The notes below the pieces were generated by a model. The model was not told where the DNA came from, ran no database searches, and worked only from the letters and a program-made list of their open reading frames with translations. The position numbers and the translations under genes were made by a program. This document shows, piece after piece, positions 25,101 through 40,100 of a DNA stretch of 64,000 bases. This stretch comes from Lutraria lutraria (lineage: Eukaryota > Mollusca > Bivalvia > Venerida > Mactridae): positions 37,111,083 through 37,175,082 of the forward strand of contig OZ026835.1 in assembly GCA_964023205.1 (NCBI GenBank), in the 5' to 3' direction. The stretch's first letter is position 1. Every line of letters starts with the position of its first letter.

Positions 25101-28100
25101 AATTTAACTCCACTAAAGATGTTGATGTGTTTTTAAATTCTACCTTTGGATATGCATAGCTTGTAAATTGTTTTTATTGCAATATTGTTTAGTCCAAGCT
25201 TTTAGTTCCTTCACTATGGCCAGTTGATTTGTTGACAGCATAGTGTTGATTGAGAGAAAATGTTTCTCAAGTCTGTTTATCAGAGGTATAGGAAATTTCT
25301 TGTAAACAGTTGCCTTCTCAGCTACAACTATCAACCTGATAGCAAATACAAGAAAAATATGCAATCATTCAATTGCAGTATTTCAATTATAACCCCAAAA
25401 GAAACTAACCCATACATTATTCTACGTTAAAAAATTAATATGAGTAATTGTTCAATTACAAATTGATTAATTCAGGAGTGATCGGTTCCCGCGTGGTAAT
25501 GCGCTGGACTACTAAACGAAAGGTCGTGGATTCGATTTTCGACTGCGCCTTTCTAATCTCTCTAGTATCTCCATCCCAACTATCTAGCCAAGTACTGTGT
25601 CTAGAAAAAGAAGACGGGCGAGGCGTGTATCGGTGTTTTACACCAGGCACGATTAAGAACTTTTCGAAAAGAGTCGGGATATGAATATCAGGTTCTCCTG
25701 TATCTTATTTCTCCCCTCTCTTTCTCTCTCTCTGGGGCAGCTCTGAAATGATCATAGTTGTTGGATGGGCCGTAAAACAATACATAGATAAACAAGTCAA
25801 ATATTTATGCGGCCACCAGTATTGTTAAAGATGTGTTTTTCTGCAGTTTAGATGCTGATAGAATTTATTCCGGTGTATGTTTATTAGTCCAAATAATTAA
25901 GGTACGTATGTTAAATATACGTATATTTATATCTGAAATAATAACTATTGTACTTTACAGATGAATATTGAAACAATTTAGACTTGAGGATATCCGTCTT
26001 CCGAGTTCAAATACAGGATCAAAATTATAGTGTCGAAAAGTTTAACCCTTTGGCTATGTAATCCCCGTCGAAATATGTTTGGAACAAATTAACGCACACC
26101 GAAATAAAACTGGTGCTTGCTAAAAAAATATATGGTGCGAAACCATCAATTTTCTGCTCCAATTGATGTACATTGCATATGAATCCACCAATGCATATGT
26201 CAACAACAGCATTTAATTAAATTCTGATTTTAACGTGCTTCCTGCAGAGTACATAAAGTCTAAAAATAGACGAGCTGAAAGTCTAAAAATAGACCTCCGA
26301 GGAGTGAATTTTTCCTTTGTTTAGGAACTAAAAATTAGATAAAATATATAAGCTACTGCTTTTCATGTAAAATAACTCAAATAGTATCCATACTTAGAAA
26401 AAAAATGTTTTCAATTGCTTAGAAATATTGCGTTAGTCTGGTTCTCGTCATTCTTACAGAAGCGTACTTAAGAGTGATGAGCGCGAAAACCAGACTGGTT
26501 TTTTTAGTCGGTTCTCGACATTCTTACAAAATGCTACTTTCAATAAGCTTAAACACAAAATACAGACAAATCACCATAGCCAAATAAATAAACACATTCC
26601 CGAGGCCGCAGGTAATAGATTGATTCAAATTAATTGAAATGAATGAATGTAGGATAAACATTTCCGCTACATAACGCTTTGATATCCATCCTCAAAGAAA
26701 TCAACAATCTTTATTTAAAAAAACGACACTCGCTGTTTTAAGCGAGCAATTAACAATGAAACTGTCAGATCATTATTTCGCTTATGTTATCAACGAACAT
26801 CGTAAAAATATTGCATTCCATTCATTTTGATAGCCAATCAAAATCGTTAATCGTTTACGGTTAAATTATTGAACCTAGCACAGTTTTGATACCTAGCATG
26901 CGCAACGCGGTAGAGATTGTTCTTTGCTGATAAAGTGAAGTCGATAAAGGTGTACAGTGTTTATCAGAACAAAACACTATTTTTGCGCGTTCGGTTAGAT
27001 ACACTTAATGTGTGACCAAGAATCGAAAAATTGATAATATATATTATAATGATATTAATACATGATATCAGTTGATAAGCTTTGTGCAGACGTTCGACTC
27101 TGGAATTTTAAAACACTCCTGCTACGTGGTCGTAAAATTTCTTTGCAATTGACAGTGAGCATACTATGCTAGTAGTTTTAGTAATTAATATTATTATAAT
27201 TATAATAAATTTAGTACTTTCTTTGAATTCAAGAAACATTTAACATAGTAGGAATTACAGGACTTAATGTTACTACAAAACCTCACCTGAACTTTTTGTG
27301 GACGGGGCATTTAACTCTGTGTGTTCCAAGTCCAAGATCGACATATCTCTCTCCACCAAAATATGCATAATACTGATTGAGTGCATCGTATAAACTCTCA
27401 TATAGATTCTCCAAGTTTAACAGAACAACAGTTTTTCCGGTCTCCATACAGACCTTAATCTTGTTGATGTTACGACAAACCTATTGTTCATAAAAAATAA
27501 TTGATGAATATCTGTGAGGTTCTAATAATTTATAAATGACATTTTGTTAAATAACACTTAAAATGCTTTCATATTTTCTCTAAAGCACATATTAGGACAT
27601 AACTATCAGAATATGTTACTACAGTAACTGCAAAAACGTTAATGTATCGGGAGTGGATGTCTGGTCATATCAAGTTTCACCAATTTATAGATTTAAAAAC
27701 TAAACCATAATTATACACTGAAATAAACACACTGTATAAAGTCCATTGCAAGTGATTTGAAACAAATATTACATTTGGTTGGTCTTCAAAAAACCAATAT
27801 CGCACGTAATTTATTATTTTTTAACAGCGATAACTATACTCTGTATGTAGGAATATATTACAACAATTAGCTTTAAAATAACTATAAATGTTTAATGCAC
27901 GGAACCGTGCCTCAGAATTTTGATAACGTCTTCCGTTCGTTAGATATTTGACTTTAAAGAAGTACCCTGTACCCTGAACCCCGCTGTTTATTACGTAATA
28001 CACCATAGATAACATATAAAAACAAATGTCAAGATTTTGAGGCACTCTTCCCTAGACTAACATTTCCGCTACAAAATACCGAAAACCGCTTTGAAATCCG

Positions 28101-31100
28101 TCATCAAATAAGGCGGTAATTTTAATTCGAAAACGACACCTACTGTGTTTTTTTTTTGTAAGCGAGTAATTAACAATCAAAGTGTCACATCATTATCGGC
28201 TCATGAAATCAACGAATTTCGATTAATTGATGCATCCAATTCTATTTTGATAGCCAATCGAAATCGCGAATGGTTACGGTTCAATAATTAAAACCATGTC
28301 CAGGTTTGATGACTATTAAGAGATTTAATTACAAATTATTGTCATTAACGAATTAATAGTATAATACCGTACCAATACATTGTACAGCACGTTAGAGATG
28401 GTTAATGCTGATAAGGTAAAGTCAACAAAGGGGTGCAGTGTTTATCGCAATAAATCACTACTTTTTCACGTTCGGTTAGAATCTTTTGTTAATTGGTATG
28501 AAAGTAGGATATTAATTCTTTGTAGATAACTTAAAATATTAATTTAGTTTTTTTTTACGTTTTTTTTGCGTATAAGGCCAAAACCGATACATTAAATTGA
28601 ATATTTTATATACAGCTGTTAAGAAACGAGATAAATGCTATTCTTTGACGTACTTGTGTATATTCTTGGTCACATCTGAAGCTACTTCCGAATATTGTAA
28701 TTGGTCGAGAATCACGACTGCTCGTTCGTATGATTTGCTGCATGATTGTTAGAGCCCCGTAGTTCTCAGTTAGCAACAACAGATATCTACTTTCACTGAA
28801 TTGCAAACGCTAGTATAAAATATCTTAAAAAGACGGACTGATAAGAACTGTTGAGCAATGTGTGAAAGTACAGCAAAAACGAACCGACAATTAAATTCAG
28901 ATTGATATTTTTACAGATGATGAAAATAATAAAACTATCCAGCATATAATTATATACATATAGTTCTGAGAACTTACATACCTATTCAACTTATTTGTAT
29001 CGAAGAGGCAAGCCTTGATGAGACCAGCTTGAGAGCATTCAGGGTCAGATGATTTCCGCTACATTAAAAACAAAAGCAATAAATCTATCGGATTTAATGG
29101 TTAGTGCAATTTGGCAATCGCTTCCGTATATTTGATGTTAACTTTGACAAAGACTAATCAAACAGCTATGTATCTGTGTTGCAACACAACTGTACATGAA
29201 TCACAACAAAACTTTTTGCCATTTGGAGAGTTCATTAATTGTTTAAAGTCCCATAAGCATATAAATTTATCAGTCCTAATAGTTTCTGTTTGTTCTATAA
29301 CAGACGAATCCGGTGTGTTTTCCTCCCGTTCATACTTTATAGCAAGAAAAAATGTTTCCAAAACCACTATCGTATGTTTTACAAAATCATTGAAAAAAAT
29401 ACTATTTATAGAACAGCTGTGTTTTCCCGCAGTCATATTATGTACACAGCAGTAAGTGACGTCACGCGCTCTATATATTTCAAGTTTGCAAAATTCACAG
29501 TGAAATGAGTGTTTTTAGAAGAAAAATGGCTTGTTTCGTCGGTAATTATTATCTTGGGATAATATCAGCAATTGTTTGTTTTTTGCATATATTTTTATAG
29601 CAAAAAGCTCATTGGACTTTAATGTCAACACAGGTTGAATTAAAACACATTTTTCATGACTTTGTGTATAAATCACACGAGTAAATGTTCAAAAAGTAAT
29701 TCAATTATGTTGTCAAAAAGTATTCAAAAAATAATAATTTTGCTTTACAAAGAAGACCACAATTATTGACATATTCCGCATCCTGAGTTAGGACGTGTTA
29801 CTTACGTCTAATCCTAATCTTACTACATTTTATCCACTTTTATAAATGCACGAATAACTCATTTCTTACCAGTACGTTTTTCTAGTTCGTGTTTTAATGC
29901 AATAGCGACTAAAATATTGAAGATGTATTAAAATGTAAGTTTTTCACGAGTTACTAGGTGGATTTTAAAGACTAGCCAAGATTTGACCATCGATCTTAAT
30001 TTGATTTTCAAAATTTCTATTAATAACGTACTAATTACTTAAGTAACATCTGAATGTGTACCTTTTCTTGGACAGGAACCACTTTCATCAAATGTTTCCG
30101 GAAGCAAGATTCAGAGTCCACTTTATCCAATCCACCAAAATTTCTTTTTATCGCGTGTAACACCTCGAACCAAGTTGGATGTTTCTTTGACTTTTCAACA
30201 AATCCACACACCATTTTCACCAAACTAAATGTTAAGCAATATGGTAGTCAGTAACTCTACAAGACACACGAAATAATAGCACGTGCATGTAGGTTAACAA
30301 GAACATGTCTGTTTTATAACTCCTTGTGTAATAATATCACATAATGCATCTTCATGATCCATGGATGGAATAGACTACGAAGACTTGTAATGTAATATAA
30401 ATACTCGTTTTTCAATTATATTTTCAATGTGTTCATAAAACGGAATATTAAGGAACAAGATCATTACTACCATACCTGTAGAAGTCCCTTAATCCATAAA
30501 ATTCTCTCATTTCTTGGGATGCCTTTTGGAAAAGGTCTAAGTAGGATTTTGCCATAGGCTCCAACAGTATTTCCATTTTTCTATCTATCTTTTTGTTTTT
30601 GTGACAAATTCCGCTGCAACAAGTTTTGAAAGATAGAATACTGAGTACTTAAAATGGATTTTAGTAGCTTTCAATATATAACAAATTGTTAATTTTATTT
30701 CGAATTATTATCGTTATATTAGACATCATCTTTATTCTCTCTGTTTTATTATATTGATCCTATGAGCAACATCTTTTTTTGTCTTAATAAGTCTTAATTA
30801 TTCGACTCATTTATTATAGATATAATAAAGCATTATTTAAACCTGGCACTCTTTACAAGTTCTTCAAGATCTGGCACATCTCTTTGAACAAGAATTCCCC
30901 GATTCATTTTAGCTGGATCAAGTGCCCAGTTGGAAATACCAATAAACGCCACCTGAAATGAAACAATTGGATTAGATTATAGAGAGCTATATTAACTTAG
31001 CTGAAAGATAGGCTTCACAAGTTTTATCAAGGATACAAACAAACATATGATTGGAGAAACCATATTGTAAATAATACTTAGTTTGCAAATGTTATAAATA

Positions 31101-34100
31101 CGCACCTTTTTGTATGCAGCGGGAGTTTCGTCACCTTGGCAACCGTCCTCAAGCAAAGGATGAAGAGTCTGAACAAGATACAATAGGGTTTATGTTATTG
31201 CATCATGAATAACAGTTTGCTCTCTATCATTACATATATTCTTGATAGCGCTGTATTGCAAAATCTACGGAATAATAATTAAAGACTTATAAGGCTCCTC
31301 AAAGAACAAGAAAGCCGTTTTTAATGAATTATTTATTTTCATAATACAAAGTGGTATGGTAATACTAAAGTTAATCTATCGTGAGTGATCGGACCTTCAA
31401 TGGCATTCTTGGGCTATCTTCTGCAAGACCAATTTCATCTAGTACCACAACAGACACATAGTTCTTCAAATCCTTATCTTTTTGAAATTGCGCACACTGT
31501 CTAAATGTGCTTACAATACCATCTGGCGTTGATAATGGACTGCATTGGAAGGAAACCATTTGTACCTGTAGTAACAGATATAATAATAATGACAGCTTAA
31601 ATATTAATACCTATGGGATAACTAAGTTGCTGCGTTCACAAGTATTCAGAAAATGCATTATGAAACAATACTGACATTCATTTGATATCAGTTACTTCGG
31701 CCACATTGTTGTCTTTATATTATGTCTATAAAATGCATTTAGGATAAACTATCAATGCTCTTATTACGACTGGTAGTAACGGGCAATCATAATACAATTT
31801 TGTCACTATATGATGATCATAAAACCTACTAAGAGACTTTACCTGTTTCATATCATTGAAAAGGGCTCCCTCCGCAGCATTGCCCTGCATAGCATCTGAT
31901 ACTATTGTCTTAGCGAGAGATTTGGAGCTCCCTGGTTTGCCCACAAGAAACAAAGGAATACGTAGTTCTATACATACAACCATCATGAACACATTTTCCT
32001 TCAATGCCATGTTATGTGCAATGTTTTCGTCTAGTGTAATGTTCGATAAAATCACATCTTGGCAACTAAAATGAGATATTGAAATTTTTAATTGTATAGT
32101 TCATAATACTTGCCTTGAGTACATTGTTTTTGTTAGTGTAGGCTGTTCCTTACTGTATTAATCTGGACAGGTTTCCCCAATCATTTTAATTATTATTACA
32201 TGCAGTATTTTAGATTATGAACATTACTTATCAAATTCTACATGGTGGCAACAAATATTCCATATGATGAACCATTTGATATTTGTTTTTGCACTAACCA
32301 ACGGATTATTTCGCAAATAATTTTCAAAACTAAATCACTTGTTGTTTCAAGAATTTATGAACTTCTTTAGCACAAGTGCAAACTGGTGTCATCCAAATTA
32401 GATATACGTGTATCATGTTTCAGAGACTTACAATGACTGTGTTTAAAACATATACCAAAGGAATCATTTAGAATATTCACAATAGTTTGGATAGTTATGT
32501 TAGAACAGCAAAGATGGTAAAGACATATTACCACTCAATTTCAGACTGAATCTGTTCTTCCCCATCTGGTAAACGGCATGGTGATCCAAAGTATCGTGAA
32601 ATGAATGCACGGTACTCTGGTCTACTTCTAAGACAGGCATGGTAACACACACCGAGAGCTAATATTAAAGATCGTGTTATATCATCCACTTGAGAAATCT
32701 GCAACATGTAAAAAATAAAATCTGTAAACTTCTGATAGAACAAATCCTTTCATTGACCAGATATGGGAGTTGGTAAGGTAAATGTAACATATATTATGTG
32801 AGTTACTGACACAGCATAAAATAATATGAGCACCGTGAGGAAGCGAATGTGTGATTTAGTACGTTTCTGACAATGATATCGGGCAAATTACCTAAAGGTG
32901 GGTGTAACAATGACTTAAGGAAATCCATAAAGATAGTAGTCTTCATACGAGCATAAGTGTTTGAAACAATAGTTAAATTCATATAGGTCCCAGTGAATAA
33001 ACTGAATATAAAGGATTTTACCTGTGGTGCTGTAATGAACTCTTCTTCCTCTTCATCATCTGACGATGAAGCCTCGTTTTCACCATAAAGCAAACCATCC
33101 ATTAAATGATATAACGTGCGCTCACCAAGACTCTGTTGATAAAACCAACTCATCACCGTCAGGACACGATCAACGTCTCGTAGTGACACAAAACTACATT
33201 CATTCTGGATTATAAAGAAATACAACACGAATCTATGTCGGTACTTATATCTAAATTGTATTAATTTAGATTTCTATGTAAACATGTGACAAAAATGTAT
33301 GTAGGTCGACAACGAATGGAACTATTAAATAAAATTGAAATTGTCAAAGTCCTTCCGTTTGTAGAGTTCGGAATTGACCCCGGGCGTTACATCAGTGACT
33401 CAGTTGCTGCTGATTCACATCATATTTACAGTTTCTTACGGAATTATGATATGCCAGTCACTGGTAGGTAACGAAGTGCACTTGTTAGATAACTGTCCAC
33501 TGAATGTAGCAAATACTATTGATTAACTGTTATGTACTGTAGTAAACATAATTAAACATTATTTCATGAGTTTAGTCGTAGGTTAATGATGAAGGGTAAT
33601 GACATGAACATTATGACATATGCACACCCACTAGTCAACGATGTTCTGGTACTCACATTGCATCTTCTCATGAACACCTGAGACGCAGTTAGTATGGCAC
33701 TAACTACTTCAACCAAGCCTGGGATGTCAGGTAAGTCCTCATTACGAATCTAACAGACAAAAGTAACACATTTAGAATATCTTATATAAACAATATAAAT
33801 TTCAATACTACATATTAATGTTTTAAGTCAAATAAGTTTTTTTGGTAAGATATGCAAATTGTTTTCTTGAATATCGCTTTAATGAAAGTATGAAGTCAAC
33901 AATAACTTGTTATCAAATACTTACATATCTTCGAACCATCTGCCTTATGTACTTATCTTCAACTTCGGTGTTGAGTTGTCCAAAATCCCAGACAAGCGGT
34001 AGTAGACTAGGTGGCAATGGTTGCACTCTGTACACAAGACGTCTCATTGGTACACGTCCCAGTTTATCAGTTGTTTCATCAGCGTCTACGTGATATCCTA

Positions 34101-37100
34101 AACCTGCTTGTTCTAACTTCTTTATCAATTCTTCAGAGTGCCTATAGGAGATTACACAAGTGTTATTTGTTTAATGGTGAGATCGAGTCTTTTCTATCAA
34201 AATGCATGATTAATTTTTTTCTTACAATAACAAAAACTACTCATTGAATAATTTATTCTACTCTTCTTATTCATATCCTTATAAAGCAGTTATCATTGAT
34301 TTATATGGTTTTCATCAAGAAATATTTGTACTATTTTCTTATTATCAAAAACAATGAGCATCAGCTTTTTTAATCATTCATACGTAGTACATCGCATGAC
34401 AATTTGAGCATAAACACTTACTTTCTGTATGGATTGCATGCTGCAACGATCTTTAGATTTTCACAAAAATCTATCTTCAGACCAGACAAAGTTTTATCAC
34501 ACATAATTTCTTTGATGAGGCCAATAGCTTCCGTCGTGTTCGCTTCATCAAAAAATAACACAGTGTACATATGCCGTCCATATTTTTCAGCATTTTCTGA
34601 TGCAATTCTGTTTGCCTGCCTGACATTTCTTTCTATGTCTGATTTAGTCGTTCCCCCATGTACCTAAATAAATAAATAAGTCTGTTTTAGACCCTAGGTC
34701 ACAAATTCTGCAAATGAAGTTAGTTCAACAATTAAAACTAGTTTCATTGTGCGGCAATTGACAAATGATAATGATGACAATAGTGATGTCACTGATAATG
34801 TCAATGTGATTATCTGCTTTAAATCTAATGCATTAAGTAAGCAACATGTTGATAAATTACATAATTATGTTTCATTAATTTTGTTCAATTATGTTAATTT
34901 TGCTGAAAATCCAAATTGACCGACACGAATCATGATGTTCACGTTTGCACATAGTGGTACATGCAATATGATTAAAATTATATCTTCAAATCCGCTACGC
35001 TATGAGGATCTGAAGACGATCTATAAAAGGTCACATCAGGCGACCTTTTCCTCTAGCCAATCAGCGCCTTGATTTCATAATTCTGAAAGTGATCTGATTT
35101 TGTTTTAACCGCACTAAAAACCAATATTTGATTTGTAGTTATCAAGAACAACTATTCTTACGCAACTAAATGTAATGACAGCGCCCATGTGAGGTGCGTA
35201 TTTGTTATTTTTTCTATACTGCAATGGCCGAATCGATCAGGATTACTACAAAAAATCAAAAAGTGGTTGCAGACAAATGTGTTAACGTTTACTAACGTTG
35301 AAATAGCATCATCAGGTAGAAAGTTCATTCGACCAAAGTACCGATGGAACGAGTTACACGATTGGCTGAATTATAAATAGGTATTAATAACGATAATGAA
35401 AATTTCGATTTTTGAAAATAGAAAATGGTATCATCAGATCTTGCCGTAAAGAAGATCGAGTACTTTAGTCAGATTGTGGTACATGTAAAAAAATTAGACT
35501 AGATTGAATGATGTTGATATAAGTACTCAATTATACTATTAAATATTTCATATTACCTTCATCAGTATCATATTCGTGACCTCCAGTCCTGGTGGAACCT
35601 GTAGGGCACACATGAATTTAATCAAACGTGTTTTACCACATCCAGTCTCTCCCATGATAATAACAGGAATATCACATCTGAAAAATGTAGAAGGGGTTCA
35701 TGAATAATTTGCTTTTGTCATTCAGACAGCTCATACTCAGACATTTAATAAAGAAAAAGCCTTCAAGAATAACATATTTATCAATATATTGTCGGAGGTT
35801 AAAGGTTAAAATGACAGACAAACATAAATGTCATATTCATTAAAAAGAGGTGCATATCATCTGAAAAAATGGCTTTAAGCAGATTCAGTTAAACAACGAG
35901 TAAAATCTTGACTACACGTGTCTAACCTAAATCTCATGTAAATAGCTAGAATCTTCTTCACATTGTCTGTTGTCAATTCATAAGAATCATCTGGATCATG
36001 AGGCATATCCATTCCCATCACATTACACAACTTCTGGATCTTATCGTGTCTGATAATTAAACAAGAGGGCCATTATATATCACTCATATGAATAATCTGA
36101 TTAATTGAGCAACGCTATTAAATCTCATTTGAAGCTATGAATATACATATTTATCTTGCTTGCACTAACACACTGGCAAATGTAATTTTACATTCAATAT
36201 TTTCCCTTTAGTACGCACACTAATACTAAGCAATTTTACTGCATCAGTTTGTACATCTGAGAAAGTGTGTACCTTGGCAAATCATCAAAATTTTCAGTGA
36301 CGGGAACTTTGTTATCGTAAAGAGCTTTGGACAACCTCTTGTCGATCATCTGTTTCACTAAGACAGTGTTGTTTTGTGTGTCAATCAAATTTCCAGTATG
36401 TCGGTCAATGTAGAAACCAAAGAATGTGAAACTTGTTCTATCTGAGTTGAAGAATAAGTAGGGATGAGGACTGGAAGTAAACAAAAATATTATCCATACA
36501 GAGATTAAACAAGTTTAATATTTTTATCATTACGCTTTCGAATACATATATAATAATTGTAATCCAGCAATATATTAAATTATAGCAGTAAATGATGGTT
36601 TCATTATATTTAATGATTTAAATACATGTCACAGTGATTAGTCTCATGATAAATGGACGGCATTCCAGTTGAAATTTCGTTAGAAGATAAAACGAAATAT
36701 ATGCTAAACAAACAATTTTGACTTGTTTAGTGATTTGAATTGAATGCGACAAAACATTGAAAATTATTAGTATTTTAATTATTGTGAATGTATCAGTCGA
36801 TAATTTATCGTTCGCATATACAATGTTAAACAGGTGCACATTGTAGGGAATTCGGTGATTTGTTAATATAAAAGGATTATCCACTTCAATTAGTCCCGCT
36901 CTATTTGATGTATAATTTAATCCGAAAAAAATAATAATGAAATTCAACGCTTTTTTTAAATACATCTTTTCCAACAGACCCTTTTTTATGACAATTTTTT
37001 TTAAAAATACGAGTAACCAAAAAATATATACTCGTATTATCACTTAGACACTTACAGAGCACTACAACACAATAATTAAAAGTCCGCACGTATTTTTACG

Positions 37101-40100
37101 CGCTAGAGAGCTGAACTATATTGATTTTCTATTTTTAGCACTGTTGCAATATTCCGCCTAGGTTTAAAGTTGGTAACTGACGTCATAAATGCTGTTACCT
37201 TACAATCAGATGACGTATATCGCTCTCTGGTTAATAGTTTACTCCCATGAATTGAACAGGAATTTCCTAATTTAAATGTGACACACTGGATTACTTAGTA
37301 AGGTACGATTAGATTAATTAATACAGAGGTTATCATTGTCAAAATAGTTTTAATTGCAAATCATTAGTGTTTTATTTGTCTTCGTGATTAATCTTGATGA
37401 CTTTTGTTCTCGATGGTAGATTAGCAAGTTTGACACATTGTTCTTTGTGTTAATTTCGATATGAAAATATCATAAATTGCATAATCCTATCATTAAATGC
37501 ATTGAAATTGTAAGTGTTTTGCCAAAAACAAGGACCTTGCATAAATCGTTGACCACAACGATGGAATGTTCGACGCTTCATGTAGATTTATTCAACTTAA
37601 TACGGATCAGGAAACAATGATTAGACATTATATTGTTAAGTATTAAATTTACTATGAAACGTGTTTTTGACTCGAGCGTTAACTTTTTAATATGACATGT
37701 ACTTCGATGTCATCCTACAACGGATCAATACGTTTATATTACATCATGTCGACACTTATTGGTTTTTGCCCACCAGCAAATCTTCTTTTTGTTTACAAAC
37801 ACGTCCCCTATAGTCGACTACAGTCAAGCACCCGAGGTCTAAATCTGGAATAGGAGGATAATTAGTCCCCTGAAATATTACACAATATTTGAAAGTTTGA
37901 CCGTAAGTACCTGCTTTCCCATGTTCTTCGAATCTGATATGGTTTCAGTTCATCATGAATGTTGTCATCATCCTCACCATCTTCCTGTTCAATTTCTGTT
38001 TCAGCAGCCTCAGCTAAATCATACTCTTCATCTTCATCAACAGTTTTGTGTCCAGGTGATTCCTCACTCATTTTTAAAGATCGTGTTGCAAAGTCCTGCA
38101 TGAAATAAGTGTGTAGAATAAGTTTTGTTACAATAATTGAAACCGCAATAAAATGACAAAACGGTTGACAGTTTTAACGCATAGAAACTAAACAATTAGA
38201 AGTTAATCATTGGTCTTATAATCAAGATTGTATTCAACCATATTTACCCCATACCAAACTGACTAGATATTAACCTGCTTTTGGATGAGTATTTCATTCA
38301 TTTTAAGTTTTTGGCTGACCTGAGCCTATGGCTCAGGACGAGCTTTCAGGATTGATGAATGTCCGGTGTCCATCCACACTTAGGGTGTTTACACTCTAGT
38401 ATCCACAGCTCTTAACCAATCTTAAACTTGAAAACAATGTATATGGCTACAATATCTCACAATGTTTTATAATTAGTATCATCAAAAAACATGAGTACGA
38501 TGGTAACATATTCTGAAAATAACCTTTGACTTCTTACCAGCGTTTTCTTGTTTCAAATCACTACGAAATATATACTTCATATATTATCAAAATGATGAAC
38601 AGTAGATTCTGAAAATTACCTTCGACATTTGTATAAGAAATCGAAGAACGAATGTTGAGAACCCAGGCAGTAGCTCTGCAGTTGCTGTACCAGTAAAGGC
38701 ACTTCTTTCAAAATCAATAAGTTGTGTATTAAGAAACCAGACAAAATGGTGTAGCTCTAACCAAGAGGGATCGTGTACTCCGCAATGTCTGTAAATATCA
38801 AATATTGCGAGTTAACAATCAGACATTATATTGATGAGCTTAATTTTTAGTTTTATTAATATTTTATTTCATATAATATTATATTCATTTTTTCATAAGT
38901 AATAAAATGCAAAATCAGTAGTGGAAATGAAATGAAGTCATTGTTCTAAATTAATCCCTTACCGGAGCAGAACTTCCAAACAAACTTCTGGTGTTTCTAT
39001 CGGTTGTAAAGGGGTATTGGTATGCATATCTTCTAGCTGATATCCATGTTCCAAATGATATAAATACTGAAACGGTCGCTGGAACACTTCACTCTCAAAG
39101 AGCTGATTGTCAAACAACTGGTCTCGTACTTTCGCCCCTAAAAATAATTGCCAACTTTAAACATTATCCGTACTTAATTACAGATGCCATTACAGAGGGA
39201 GACAAATCATTGTCTCAGCACAACCAAGCAATTGTTCAATAGACACCAACCTTATCATACTGTCCGAACACCGTACAGTCTTACAAGAACAAATCCAATC
39301 ATGTACAAAAAGTGATATGTTTAGTATACAAGTCACTACAAAGGCCACAATCAAATGAAAGGGTGTGTAATATACGAGCACTAGCGCTACCTTCATTAGT
39401 GAAATAAGTTAACAAAATAATACAGACGACTATAATGTTCTTACTTTTCCGTTTCTGTTTTCTATCTATGTATACAGCTAAACTCTCAGTTGGTGATTTA
39501 CAAGTAGTATCAGGTAGAACAGAAAATATACGATGTACATAATGTGCGTCTTTGTCAACCTGCTGAAATAGAAAAAAAGAAGTAAAAAACCCTCGGTAAT
39601 CTGATTCATTTAAGTATGTTTCATGTTACGTCTGGTTCGTACGATGCGTCATTAATATAATGATAATATCATCGTTTAGATATAATTAGATTATTGGTTA
39701 ACTATCATGCTTTTTGTGTAAATGAAACAGCATACTTAAACTGAGAACGTCCAAAACAAATAGTACATAATTGATTATATGAATTTGAAGTACATGTATA
39801 CTACTGAAACTAAGTGAGACAGACAATTATGTTACAGATAATAATATAGAAATGTGGACCTGGCGCAATTACCTGTTTGGCAGGATCTGTCAGTGGCCAG
39901 GTTTCTATCAAATACAAGTCCATTGGTGATTTTCTCCATACCCATCCAGTCTTGTCAACCAAACATCCAAGTACCAACAAATTAAACAGTAAATCATCCA
40001 CACCATTAAGAACCTGAAACCCAACATTGTGCTATCTTACGTCTCATGACGTTTGGCCAAAATGGAAACAAATAGAGAACATTTCACATTATAGGTAACA

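Noticed and set aside
25448..25684. 78-codon plus-strand frame
   Set aside because: It is the translation of a SINE body.
36618..37043. 141-codon minus-strand frame resembling a membrane protein
   Set aside because: Its hydrophobicity is explained by AT-rich codons, there is no splice-phase fit to RNF213, and no family is recognised.
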